64,000 nucleotides of DNA from Macrotrachela quadricornifera (GCA_022393335.1 JAJEKB010021216.1:654367-718366); one strand, 5' to 3'. Positions 1 to 11,855 are shown, numbered from the stretch's first letter. Numbers and translations: made by a program. Notes: generated from the letters alone by a model not told the origin.

Positions 1-1100
1 TTTTACTTCTGCCCGGGCAAATTTAAAATTTGACCAAATTTCAATTTTGACCCCAACATATACATACAGAGTGCCTTTTTTGTATATTTTTTCTTGCTCT
101 TTTGTCAGCTGTTTCTAGTATATAATTAAATGAATTTCATCATCAGATAAAATAGTTCTTATAAGAATAAGACGGGGCGAGGCGAGGATAACTTCTTTCG
201 GAGCGGGGAGCGAAAAGTTCTCCCCGTTTCGTCCTCTGTATCTCACCAGGATTACTCATCCCTGAAAAATTCAGCTCAAAAGACCAATTCTAAGTGGGAA
301 ATCATTTCTGAGGGGGAGCCCCTACGTTTCATAGATTCCTTGAAATCCTCGAGGTACTTTAGTTTGTTTGTTTCGTCATACACTGCAATTTCTTACTGTC
401 CGTATTTTTAAATTCGTTTTGAGTTTAGAGTTCCTCATGAGTTCGTAATTCAGGGTTCTCTGACACTGTCGCTCCTTCCAGATCGTAACAAACGCTAGTT
501 GAGGACCACCACAAACAGAAGTTAGTTACTTCGGTTCCTAAATTATCACCTATAAGCAGGACCGAATTTTTTAAAGTAGGATGAATTATTATTTCTAATC
601 TAACTTAATTAAGCCACTTAATTAAGTAATCTTACTTAAAACTTAATATTAAGTTAAGGCTAATAATCTATCCCTACGTTAAAGTATCAGATGCATACGA
701 AATTTTTTCTTGAGAAACTCGGAACAATAAGGAAATTTTTTACAAAATAACATATTCGAGATATATGTATTTAGTACAAATAACTACTTAGTTTAATTTT
801 CTTTAATGATTTCAAATAATTTTTTCACTATTTTAGTTTCGCGAAACTTTAAAAACCGGTTCGGATTTTCTTGGATCTGCTGTACTTTAGTCGAAAACCA
901 TAACAAACGGTAGTCAGAGACTATCATGAACAGTGACAGATATATCGGTTTTTCCGAAGCATTTCCATCATACTTCATATTTTCATATTGTAGAAGCTGC
1001 GTGGATCGCTTTTTCGTAGGAAATTATACCGGAAACATCATGCTCTTATTCAAATAGTATACGAATAATTTATAATAGTTCACTCGTCTATAGTCTTTTT
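1..1100. other. gene-free stretch with a GC-rich hairpin
   Basis: I see no convincing gene here. At about 171-240 there is an island far richer in G and C than its surroundings. It contains a perfect 7-bp stem (CGGGGAG / CTCCCCG), and the flanking GACGGGGCGAGG-like and CGTCCTC-like segments extend it imperfectly. A short motif near 265-280 (ATTCAGCTCAAAAG) recurs inside the palindrome at 2918-3532, so this may be an old repeat fragment. Confidence 0.35.
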
Positions 1101-1118
1101 CTTTTTAATGTTTCAGCA

Positions 1119-2288
1119 ATGGGTAGCTCAAAGCAAACACAAATTGATGCTAAAGCATTTGATCAATTATGGTCTTCTTCTGATCTTAATCCCGATATCA
1201 TTACATCTGAATTAAACAAAATTTTTGTCTATAACCAAACGGCTTCAGAAACTGAGAGCAATTCTGACATCTACTTTGATTATAATGAAAAATACGCTCA
1301 GGCTTCTGAAACGTCGGGAAAAGTACAAGTGGGATTTAAAGGATTTGGTGGAAGTGCCGAAGCTTCCCACGCGCAATCATCTGAGAGTGAAATGGGAAGA
1401 ACTACACATGATGTTGTGTCACAAAAAGCTATTAAAGACTATCTTGCCAAACAATCTATCGAGATTCAATGGAACGGCAAAAAATTAGAACCAAAATCAT
1501 TCCACGTTTATAAATTAACAGACATCACTGATCAACTACAAGTTGCTGTTATGGCTAAGCAAGTGATTGCTGAGAAAAATAATAATGCTACGCTACTAAC
1601 TGTTTCGACGATGAATCTTCCACTTACACTTCTCTCATCTAATCAATCATATATTTCTCAACATCCCTCATTGGTTTTAACTGGCGAAATTCGAATGTAT
1701 TCTGGTATAATACAACCTGTCTTTCCTTGGCTTATATGTAATGGAACAGCAATTCCTCGATTAGAATACCCACGTCTCTTTTCAGTGATTGGTGAAAGTT
1801 ATGGCGCAGGTGATGGAGTGACGACATTCAATGTACCTGATTTTCGTGGGCGTGTGGCACTTGGTGTTGATGAGTTATCAATTCGTACAGATCGTGCTGA
1901 TCGTGTAGGTTCATTCGGTGGTTGAGCAGAACATCAGCTTTCGATTAAACAGCTACCACCGCATCAACATGAAAAAGGTACACTAGTTCTATCGGCTGAT
2001 GGTAATCATACGCATTCCTATGTTGATTACGGACATAGGCATAATTATGGATTGGATGGTTTCGTCGAAGGAAATAATAGAGATGGCTGGCCGGCTAATT
2101 GGGGAAGAAACTGGTATCATAGACGGCACACTAGTGATACAGAAAATGCTAGGGTGAATATACAAATTAATGCTGCTGATGCTCACTCACATACACTTTC
2201 CGGGAAAACAGCTTCAGTTGGAATGGGACAACAGTTTAGTCTTATACAACCATTTCAAGCTGTTAATTATATTATTTATTCGGACTAG
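1119..2288 (+). pseudogene. phage tail-collar domain protein interrupted by one in-frame TGA
   Basis: One reading frame runs from the ATG at 1119 to the TAG at 2286-2288 (389 codons before the stop). A single TGA at 1923-1925 breaks it after residue 268. About residues 190-255 match the tail-collar fold of phage tail fibres and microcystin-dependent proteins (WLICNGTAIPR, then YGAGDGVTTFNVPDFRGRV). The frame beyond the TGA keeps the family's C-terminal features: His-rich HSHTLSGKT and an ending like QPFQAVNYIIYSD. The first 180 residues are hydrophilic and not recognised. A splice acceptor (TTTCAG) lies 2 bp before the ATG, so a cis or trans leader may be joined there. The family is bacterial and phage, so transfer into the animal genome is inferred. 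Alternatives to a pseudogene are a sequencing error, a heterozygous allele or read-through. Confidence 0.75.
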
Positions 2289-2917
2289 AAATCTAAATTA
2301 GTATTTAATCAATAAATTCCATTTACCATAGTCTGGATATAGATGTGAAAGAAGAAGAGGTACATACTTATTTCACACACACATCTAGGACGCCTATCCA
2401 TATGGTTCTTTTATTCCTTAAAAGAAGATTTTCTATCGAATCAAAACAAAGTTTTTCCCAGATAAACACGAACAACTGCCTTTTTTTGTTTCTGTAACGC
2501 AGAGGTTATATATCAAACCTTACACTGTACTTAATATATATGTAAAAAAATCGTTAAGGGCATGACTTAGTTTCATTTTTAATATACCGTTCAGAAACAG
2601 AACAAAAAAAGGAGAATACTATACATATACTCAGCACGTAAAACTATGATTATGTGAAAAGTTTGAAACTTGATGGACGGTTGCTGTGAAAGAAAAACAA
2701 TTTATTTCAAATTTCGTTAAAAAGGTGCCAGGAAAATCAATAGAGTTAGAATTCAGTACTCTTTAAGATAACAAAATGATTTCTTTTATTTCTTGCATAG
2801 TAAGAAACAGTAATGAAGGAGTTCCAAATTCATGCAAAAAATAATTACAGCTCTTGTCTTCACACCAGAGAAATCCTTTTATTTTATATAGAGATATCTC
2901 AGTGTTTTTAACTTACG
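2289..2917. other. AT-rich spacer, no gene seen
   Basis: Downstream flank of the tail-collar gene. I see no ORF with coding character and no repeat other than short homopolymer runs. Confidence 0.4.
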
Positions 2918-3532
2918 GGGGAACATTCCCAAGTGCCCCCTCGCTTTTGAGTTCGGACTCTATGCATAAGGTAGACCCCAGTGAGGTATGAAAAACCCCA
3001 AAAGGATAAGTGCTGCTAGGTCTTCTGTCCAGAGTTATAGGCATTTTACTGAAATTTTAGCCTCTGGCATGGTATATACCAACAAATCGAATGACGGTAT
3101 TTTGAGCTGAGATTTTGCCGACAGATAGATCTATTTGTGAGTAGAATACCCTGAAAATTTCAGCTCAAAAGAATGTTTCCTTCCTGAGATATTAAAGTCC
3201 CAAAAATCAATCATATCCCACGAAAGATGTTAGAATTTACTGTTTTTTGGGACTTTGATATCTCAGGAAGGAAACATTCTTTTGAGCTGAAATTTTCAGG
3301 GTATTCTACTCACAAATGGATCTATCTGTGGGCAAAATCTCAGCTCAAAATACCGTCATTCGATTTGTTGGTATATACCATGCTAGAGGCTAAAATTTCA
3401 GTAAAATGCCTATAACTCTGGACAGAAGACCTAGCAGCACTTATCCTTTTGGGGTTTTTCATACCTCACTGGGGTCTACCTTATGCATAGAGTCCGAACT
3501 CAAAAGCGAGGGGGCACTTGGGAATGTTCCCT
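2918..3532. repeat. long fold-back palindrome, arms about 289 bp
   Basis: The left arm (2918-3206) is the near-perfect reverse complement of the right arm (3244-3532), with a spacer of about 37 bp. Landmarks pair through the whole length: GGGAACATTCCCAAGTGCC at the outer left and GGCACTTGGGAATGTTCCC at the outer right, then CCTGAGATATTAAAGTCCC and GGGACTTTGATATCTCAGG at the centre. The small ORFs inside are shadows of the repeat. This is the structure of a fold-back or hairpin MITE. No clear target-site duplication was found. Confidence 0.9.
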
Positions 3533-3914
3533 CGTTAGCGACATCTATAGAATACGGGCATTTTTTCAGTGTTCAAAGACGTACAAACGAAAAATAAATA
3601 TCATTTTTACACACTAGAGTCCACAGACTAAAAGGCGTTTCATAAGTAATGATCCTTATTTTATTTGTCTTCTATAATTGTCGTATTCAGTCTTAAACAA
3701 ATATTTAACCCTTTGGAGGCGATATGATTCTATAAGGTTTCTAAAAATATTTTTCCAAAGATTACAACTCTAATGCAAAGATATATACAAGTGATTTTTA
3801 TAATAAATGAAAACCCGTTAAAAACGGAATTTAACAACATAACTGATAATTCATAGGGTGATAATAAACTGTAGGATCACGAGCAGTTCCAAAAATGTTA
3901 GGGATGTAACTAGT

Positions 3915-4215
3915 GCACAAAAAATTCTCAGAAAATGTTTTCACCTATCGGACTTTGAGGAGCTACCTGCGCTGGTTAGTCCGATAAAAGAATATTTTAA
4001 ATTTGACCAATAAATGACGATGCTATGATTAAAATACTGAAAAACGTTATATCTCTAGCACGTAGTGCAGCTCGAGATTTTTCAGTATTTTTACCATAGC
4101 ACCGTCATTTATTGGTCAAACTTAGAATATTTTTTTATCAAAATGATCAGTGGAGCTAGCTTCACAAGGTCTGATAGACTGAGATATTTTTCGAGAAATT
4201 CTTGTTTTTATGGAT
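3915..4215. repeat. second fold-back palindrome, arms about 130 bp
   Basis: The left arm (about 3915-4044) pairs with the right arm (about 4078-4215) around a 33-bp loop. The best-conserved stretch is TTTGACCAATAAATGACG on the left against CGTCATTTATTGGTCAAAC on the right. The outer parts are diverged but still align. It is unrelated in sequence to the palindrome at 2918-3532, so it looks like a separate MITE family. Confidence 0.8.
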
Positions 4216-7200
4216 GATTGATCATTGTAAATTATAGCATCGCTTACCGGTGGGCGATATCGGGTCGAAATGGTTGAGGAAATGTGTGTGCTTGCCAGTA
4301 TATAATTGCCTTAAATCTAACCCAATATTCATACTTTAAGCAGATCCAATGAAGTTAGTTTCCGATCAAATAGTAATTGGCACACATTGAATGCTGTTTT
4401 TTGGAAAAATAAATCAGTTCGTCACCTATTTAACTGTATCTATCACTTGGAGTACTTGGCTTTGTTCATTAGCGAGGTATAGAAGAACATCGAAACTATT
4501 TTATTTTTTAAATATGTAAAGCATACAATAAAAGATGATTGAAAATAGAGAGCGAATCGAAGTGGATTTTTCTGGATCAAGTTTGGTTTGTTTTCGCTCT
4601 CTGGTTGGAAAGTTTTTCCTGTATTTAATTAGATATAAATATATTCTTTCATTTTTTTCACTATATGCAGACTCTATATTCATTAATCTATTTAGTTACT
4701 TTCATTGAATCTCAATCAATGTATATCTTGCCTGCTAATCTTCATATTCATTATTAAGATACAAAAGCAGTCTCATATTTTTTAAATTTAAATTAAATTT
4801 TTCTTTAAATGGATATAAACGTAAAAAAATAGGTTTGGAAATAATGCATTGTATTGTACCTATATAATAACGAATCCTCTCTAAACGAATTTAGCATTAA
4901 AATTATTCGTCATTCAAATTATCCTTATCCAAAAATAAATAGAGAAAGTATAACACATGCGATTTTATTTCTTTGTTTTTTCATTCTTTCATTACACCTC
5001 TCGCTATTATTATTTTACCTATACAATTATTCTGTCTCATTTGTTTTTATTACTCTTCCATTTAATAATTTAACTAATCAAGTAGGTTTTCCTTCCTAAA
5101 TAAATAGAGTCATTCTATAACGAAATAGACACTACCTAAGATAACAATCAACATCGTTTCTATGAGAAAATCTTATTAATACAAACATTGATTCAATCCA
5201 AATAAAAATCGCATGTAATTATAAAATATAAAACAAGGAAAAAGATGATCGGTAAGATCTTGATGAATATTCGAACGCATATAATAATAAAATTATATAA
5301 TTAATCGTCTCTAAAGCAAATTAAAATAATAATTCTATTCAATTACATCTCAAATCTAATCATGACAAGAACTATTACACAAAACATTATTTTTTTTACT
5401 TGAGTAAAACATTATTTTATACTAATACATAAAACTTCATCGACTGAATCAACAAAATTGTACCGTTTCAATGTACTACTGTAGTTGTTGTACTCATATC
5501 CTCACCGTGAAGGTTATAATTTTACCGAAACAAACTTGATGCAAGCGGAAAAAACGTGGTTTCATCACGCATGGACAAGCCGATATGCAAGTATTGCGAG
5601 TGAATTATGCAATTCGAGTAATGAAAGAGGAGAAGATATGAATAAATCATGTTTTTGAGCCCAAGTCGTCGACAGAAGAGCACATAACCGAGGTAAGCAT
5701 TGGTTGATAATTTTCTTTTTTTTTTGCGTAAATGTACAATAACTACCAAAATTAATTGACAAGTTCTATTTTTTAATCTCATATCTACAGACTTGTACAT
5801 AAAATCGCCTTTATGACAAATCCTTTAGAAGTAAATTCTTGTGCTTCACAGGAAGAACTACTTTTCATTTTCATTGTAACTGCTTAAGGGGAAAAAAATC
5901 AAACGAGGTTGTTTTTGTACTCATACGCAATACTTTTGAAGATATACAATTTTCTGCTCTAATATCTAGTCAATTTCAATTTCCAATGCATTACTAAGAA
6001 GAGCATCCAAAATTGTATCAGATACACGTTACATATTCCATTTATTCCAGCAACTAATAACACAAATGGAAGAGTAAATCATGCAAATCAAAAAAGCACT
6101 CTAACAGACAATACCAATATATGAATATGGTTATTTTAACACGTGTTTCTTCTATGTATCGTACTCCAATCCTTTTCTATTCCTATGCGTATTAGTACTT
6201 AAACGTAGAAGACAAAAATAGGAAGGAAGGAAGAAAAATGTGAGAGGAGAAAAAGCAAAGACGCATGCGTGCAAAAATGAAATAATACGCACGAAAAGAA
6301 ACAAACACTAAAGTAATACATGAAGATATACATATTATGTAAACCGTTATTTTAAATTAACTTATTCTGACAATTATCATATACACACGAATACATGGGA
6401 GTATCTATGTATTGGCTTAGTTAAGCAGCCAAGAAATTATAAAACTGATGGCTGTAGCAAGAATTTTGGTTCAAGTTTATTTGAACTTTTCTTATATTCA
6501 ACGATTAAATATTTGGTAGAGAAAAAAAATCTCTACAATCTGCAGTGTTTCAAATGTTTTTTATTTGTTAGCTGCTTCACTAATCTAATATACAGATATT
6601 CGTACGTAACTCATATGTACATGAGGATCGACAAAGTTAATAAGTCAATTTAGAATAACGATTTACATAGTATATCCGATGCCGTTTTGGATACTCTTTC
6701 GAATAGTGTATCATGAAGACAATTTTATATAAAAGTATGTGTATAAGAGATTGGATAAAATAATTGATCGGATACTCTTAAAGGAATAAAGAAAGACGCA
6801 CAGCGATTATATCACCAATAAAAACTGAACAGATCCAGATGTTCTTTAAAATGTTGATTTATGACAAAAATTGATATTTGAGCAATTCAAAATCTATAAT
6901 TCTTGAATAACTCAAATTGCGTTCAGATACAATAGCTTAGAATCTCCAAAATACTTGCATTCGAATCACACGCAATTACAAAACGATTTACTCACTATTT
7001 CTAAGTATAGAATGTGTTTTTCATAGCGAACTTAGTTGAACAATTGCCTTTCTCGAGTGCAAGGACATCTTTCGATTTAGGAAATGTTTGAAAAGGTCAA
7101 AGAAGCACATAAATATTTGTACTCAAGAAAAATATTAATTCATCGTTTAGAAAATATCATTTGCTTTGTGACAGTCATGATTCAAGAGCGCATCTTTGAA

Positions 7201-7734
7201 AATACATCTCAGTAAACTTTTGCATGCCCCTTTTTTTTCATATGAAATGATGCCGTTACGGCAACCTTTACACATTTCTTTACTCTGATGAATCCACCAA
7301 CAGAAACCTAACATAGTACCAATTAGTTTCTCGAAACTTATTTCATATCATTAGATTCACTCATATTATTATTCAACCGTTTGTTCTTTGCAAAAATACA
7401 ATAAGCTATTCTGGTCGGTATAATGGATTATAGTTATAATAAGCGTTCGAAAGACATGATTGAAATGTTTTATTTTTCAGTTCAGTAATGTAAAGAGAGC
7501 TAAGACATAACTTTTGTAAATTGATACCAAATGGAAACAAGTGTACTTCTATAGTTCAGAAGTACAGAAATAATCTTGTGTTCCTTGATTTTCTTCTCAC
7601 AAGTACATGTCTATTTCTGTTTCTTCAGATGAAATACAATTATTGATAATTCAACAACTAGCAAGCCAGTTTATTCATCAGAAACTATTCGTGGAACACA
7701 TCAACTACAAGTTGATTGAGGAACAACGAGTAAA
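4216..7734. other. AT-rich gene-free region upstream of ART-TPR gene 1
   Basis: I see only short ORFs without coding character (for example 4854-5099 and 5522-5800). A pyrimidine tract ending in CTTCAG at about 7610-7628, roughly 100 bp before the ART-TPR start codon, could serve as a 5' UTR splice acceptor. Confidence 0.4.
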
Positions 7735-10700
7735 ATGGATGATGGCTCACAAGATTCTAATTGTCGCTTCAGCGTTCAAAATTTCATACTCATCTGGTTA
7801 GACTCAAATATCGATGACGCAGACGAAGATTATCGTAATTTGATTACTCGACTCCGACAAATCGTCAATACAGTCAATACATTCATCGATGCTGATCAAT
7901 GTATTGATTTTCTCACTGAAATTAAAAATGAAAAAGTCTTTATGATTGTATCGGATGTTCTCAGTGAGAATCTTGTTCCTCTCATCCATGACATATCTCA
8001 ACTATACTGTATTTATGTATATTGCAACAGCAACAGCAACACCAAACATGATGCTTTAATGAACGAGTGGACAAAAATCAAAGGACTCTTCACCCAGATG
8101 GAAACCATTTATCATTCACTCAAACAAGACACGAAACAATGCGATCATAATGTAGATCCCATCAGTTTTCTACCACTAGGAGATCATTCAAAACAAAATT
8201 TGAATGAACTCCCTCCATTGTTTATGTACTCTCAAATACTCAAAGAGATCTTATTCAATATTGATTACGATGTACATGCAAAAGAAGAATTTGTTCGATT
8301 TTTGCGAGAGCAATATTATAATAATGACTCTCAATTGACGAATATCAATAAATTCGAACGAGATTATGATCCTCATTTAGCTGCTTTTTGGTACTCTACA
8401 GAAGTTTTTATCTATTCGATGCTCAATCGAGCACTGGGAACTATGGAAACTGATGTTGTGATTAAAATGGGTTTCTTCCTACGCGATCTTCATCGACAGA
8501 TTGAACAGCTGCACGTTCAGCAATCGAATATTCAAGCTCCGTTGACTGTCTATAGAGGTCAAGAAATGCCTAATAGTGAATTCATAAAATTGTTTAATAG
8601 TAAAGGTGGTCTGTTATCATTTAACAACTTTTTATCTACCAGCACTAATCCAGAAGTGTCATTTATGTTTTCTTCAGCTACACCAGTGGATCCCAATATG
8701 ACCGCGATTCGATTTGAAATAAAAATCGATTCTACTCATGAATCTATCCCATTTGCATCTTTGGAAAACTTCAGTAACTATCCCGAAGAAAAGGAGATTC
8801 TATTTTCGATGCACACAGTATTTCGAATAGTTGAAATTAAACCAATCGAAACGCGTCTCTGGCGAGTGAAACTCGCATTAGCAAGTGACGACGATGATCA
8901 AGATCTTAAACAGCTTACCGAACATATACGAAATGAAACGCCAGGAGAGACTGGATGGCATCGGTTAGGTATATTACTGATGAAAATGGCAAATTTCGAA
9001 AAGGCCGAAGAAGTATACCAGATACTACTGAAAAAGACATCTATGAACGATGAAAAAGAACTACTTTATCTCTATTCTGGTCTTGGAAGATTCAAAAGCG
9101 GTAAAGGTAAATATAAACAGGCACTCGATTTCTATCAAAAAACACTCGAAATTCAACAAAAATCTCTCTCTCCAAATCATCCCAGTTTAGCTACGACTTA
9201 TAATAATATTGCTTTGATGCATAATAGCATGGCAAATCATTCGAAAGCATTCGAATTCTATCAGAAGGCACTTGAAATCCAAAAACAATCTCTTCCATTA
9301 ATTCATCCAAATTTGGCAATTACCTACGACAACCTCGGTTTGCTGTCTTCAACTATGGGAGAGTATTTAAAGGCACTCAAGTTTCATCAACTATCACTTG
9401 ATATTCAACAACAATATCTCTCTCCAAATCATCCAGATTTAGCGCTTACCTATGGCTGTATTGGTGGAGTATATGACAAAATGGGTGAGTACTCAAAAGC
9501 ACTCAATTTGTATCAAAAGAAACTTCAAATCGATAAAAAATCTCTCCTACCAAATCATCCCAGTTTGGCTTCTACTTACAATAACATCGGTGCGGTACAC
9601 GATAGAATTGGAGAGTATTCAAAAGCACTTGAATTCTATCAGAAGTCGCTGGAAATTATCAAAAACTCTCTTCCGTCAAATCATATTACTTTTGCTCTTA
9701 TTTATGATAACATCGGTCAGGTGCATAATAATATGAGAGCGTACTCGAAAGCACTAGAATTCTATCAAAAGACACTTGAAATTCGAGAAAAATCACTCCC
9801 TTCAAATCATTCAGATTTCGCTATAACATACAATAACATCGGCGGCGTATATCTAAGCATGGGAGAATATTCGAGAGCACTCAAGTTTCATCAAAAGGCG
9901 CTGGAAATGTGGTTAACATCTCTTCCTTCAAATCATCCTAATTTGGCTATTACCTACAACAATATCGGTCAGATTCATGGTAAAATAGGAGCCTATTCGA
10001 AAGCACTAGATTGCTATCAAAATGCACTTGAAATCCGACAAAACTCACTTCCTTCAAATCATCCAGATTTGGCTATTACCTATAGCGGCATTGGTGCAAT
10101 CCATTTAAAGATGGCACAGTATTCGAAAGCACTTGAGTTCTATCATAAGGCATTAGATATCCGACAAAAATCTCTCCCTCCAAATCATCCTAGTTTGGTT
10201 ACTACTTACAACAATATCGGTGCGATACATGACAATATGGGAGAGCACTTGAAAGCACTTGAGTTCTATCAAAAGACTCTAGAAATTCAACAAACAACTC
10301 TTCTACCAAATCATCCTGATTTGGTTGTTACCTACAACAACATTGGCCAGATGTATGACAATGTGAGACAGCACTTAAAGGCATTCGAATTCTTTCAGAA
10401 GGCACTAGAAATTCAGGAAAAGTATCTCCCTCAAAATCATCCAGATGTAGGTAGTACTTACAACAGCATCGGTTTGGTACATTACAACATGGGAGAGTAT
10501 TCAAAAGCACTAGAATTTTATCAAAAGGCACTTGAAATTCGACAAAAATCTCTACCTCGAAATCATCCCAGTTTATCTGTGACTTACAACTGCATTGGTT
10601 TGGTACACTTAAATATGGGAGAATATTCAAAAGCATTAGAATTCTACCAAAAGACACTTGATATCATCCAAAAATCATTTCCTTCAAATCACCCCAGTTT

Positions 10701-11154
10701 CGCTAGTACCTACAACAACATTGGTTTAGTGTATTATAATATGGGAGAGTACTTGAAAGCACTCGATTTCTATCAAAAGACGCTGGAAATTGATCAAAAA
10801 TCACTCTCTCTAGATCGTCTCAGCTTAGCTACTACGTATAAGAATATCGGTTTGGCGCATGATGGTTTGAGAGAGTACTCAAAAGCATTTGAATTTCATC
10901 AAAAGGCACTTGAAATCCGAGAAAAGTCGCTCCCATCGGACCATCTAGATTTGGCTCAAATCTATAACCATATAGGTCAGGTGTATGATCACATGGGAGA
11001 ATATTCTAAAGCAATCTCGTTTTATGAACGCGCTGTGAAGATTGCACAACATTCGTTATCTGAAAATCATCCTCATCTTGAATTGTATCGCAAATGCCTT
11101 GCTGATGTTTTTTCTGTATTGGCGAAGCACACAGTCAATAGTTCAATAAGATGA
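7735..11154 (+). CDS. ADP-ribosyltransferase with kinesin-light-chain-type TPR array (ART-TPR gene 1)
   Basis: Predicted mono-ADP-ribosyltransferase of 1139 residues in one exon. An in-frame TGA lies 18 bp upstream, so the ATG at 7735 is the first possible start. Residues about 12-110 form a receiver/Rossmann-like domain (ILIWLDSN, then FMIVSDVLSENLVPLIHDI). Residues about 170-385 are an ART domain with the complete R-S-E signature: R274 in VYRGQ, S301-T-S in FLSTST, and E352-x-E354 in EEKEILF. These residues bind NAD and catalyse transfer to a target side chain. Residues about 459-1130 are sixteen tandem 42-residue TPRs of the kinesin-light-chain type (consensus YSKALEFYQKALEI...LPSNHP...YNNIG...MGE), expected to bind partner proteins. 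No signal peptide is seen, so a cytosolic protein is likely. The target is unknown. Confidence 0.93.
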   Translation: MDDGSQDSNCRFSVQNFILIWLDSNIDDADEDYRNLITRLRQIVNTVNTFIDADQCIDFLTEIKNEKVFMIVSDVLSENLVPLIHDISQLYCIYVYCNSNSNTKHDALMNEWTKIKGLFTQMETIYHSLKQDTKQCDHNVDPISFLPLGDHSKQNLNELPPLFMYSQILKEILFNIDYDVHAKEEFVRFLREQYYNNDSQLTNINKFERDYDPHLAAFWYSTEVFIYSMLNRALGTMETDVVIKMGFFLRDLHRQIEQLHVQQSNIQAPLTVYRGQEMPNSEFIKLFNSKGGLLSFNNFLSTSTNPEVSFMFSSATPVDPNMTAIRFEIKIDSTHESIPFASLENFSNYPEEKEILFSMHTVFRIVEIKPIETRLWRVKLALASDDDDQDLKQLTEHIRNETPGETGWHRLGILLMKMANFEKAEEVYQILLKKTSMNDEKELLYLYSGLGRFKSGKGKYKQALDFYQKTLEIQQKSLSPNHPSLATTYNNIALMHNSMANHSKAFEFYQKALEIQKQSLPLIHPNLAITYDNLGLLSSTMGEYLKALKFHQLSLDIQQQYLSPNHPDLALTYGCIGGVYDKMGEYSKALNLYQKKLQIDKKSLLPNHPSLASTYNNIGAVHDRIGEYSKALEFYQKSLEIIKNSLPSNHITFALIYDNIGQVHNNMRAYSKALEFYQKTLEIREKSLPSNHSDFAITYNNIGGVYLSMGEYSRALKFHQKALEMWLTSLPSNHPNLAITYNNIGQIHGKIGAYSKALDCYQNALEIRQNSLPSNHPDLAITYSGIGAIHLKMAQYSKALEFYHKALDIRQKSLPPNHPSLVTTYNNIGAIHDNMGEHLKALEFYQKTLEIQQTTLLPNHPDLVVTYNNIGQMYDNVRQHLKAFEFFQKALEIQEKYLPQNHPDVGSTYNSIGLVHYNMGEYSKALEFYQKALEIRQKSLPRNHPSLSVTYNCIGLVHLNMGEYSKALEFYQKTLDIIQKSFPSNHPSFASTYNNIGLVYYNMGEYLKALDFYQKTLEIDQKSLSLDRLSLATTYKNIGLAHDGLREYSKAFEFHQKALEIREKSLPSDHLDLAQIYNHIGQVYDHMGEYSKAISFYERAVKIAQHSLSENHPHLELYRKCLADVFSVLAKHTVNSSIR
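9109..11130 (+). repeat. sixteen tandem 126-bp coding repeats (TPR units)
   Basis: Each unit encodes one 42-residue TPR. All are in register without linkers; the first is 2 codons longer. Units share long identical words such as GAATTCTATCA and AATCATCC at the same offsets. This suggests growth by unequal exchange or ongoing gene conversion. Confidence 0.9.
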
Positions 11155-11159
11155 ACCTA

Positions 11160-11855
11160 GAACACATATCTCTAGTGATAACAGAAGCCCAATGACTTCA
11201 AACGAATTCAAGTTATAATTCTCATTTTTGCTTTCAGCAATCGTAACTAATGACTAATGATTCAATATATATCATTCATGTGGAGATTGGATGAATATAT
11301 GAATAAACTACTACCACATGGAATGAGTATAAAGAGTAAGGCAGCAACCACAACTAGTTGCAATGTTGCTCAAGATGTTCTATGGATAGATTTATTTTCT
11401 GTATTGAGGGCAATGATGACTGAGCATTATCAATATATAGGAAATTCAATCTGTTTCAAACTTATCATAATGTAAAATATAATGAAAGTTTGAGAAGTAT
11501 CCTATTGACAGTTTATTAGATCAAAGTTCAAATATATGATGAATGCTTAAATTTCATTGAGGATAACGAATGAATAACAAAATATGTAACATGTACAAGA
11601 CGATTAGTCGTCATTCGATTGTTGAATTTAAAAAAAGTGATGCATTCACATTGTTCCAGTTTAATTATTTTTTCACTAGTTCGTTATTGTTCCTCTTCTT
11701 TCAGTTTTTGAACTGTATCAGTTTGATTTAACTGTTCAATTTAATTGAAGTTATCTAGTCAACATTTACGACCTATCTTTACTTAAATGTTAAATCGATC
11801 AGCTCAAATGCTAGTATTTCGTTAGTTTCAACATCCACACAATGATCATCACTAT
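11160..11855. other. spacer, no gene seen
   Basis: The 72-codon ORF at 11257-11475 has no recognisable domain and no splice context. I see nothing else here. Confidence 0.35.

Noticed and set aside
1923..1925. TGA as selenocysteine codon in the tail-collar gene
   Set aside because: The family has no cysteine or selenocysteine at this place, and I saw no SECIS-like hairpin in the 3' flank. Nonsense change, error or read-through is simpler.
4854..5800. Small ORFs in the 4.8-5.8 kb region
   Set aside because: Overlapping frames, no domain, no conserved splice signals; chance ORFs in AT-rich DNA.
9452..10657. ORFs on both strands inside ART-TPR gene 1
   Set aside because: Off-frame and antisense shadows of the regular TPR repeats.
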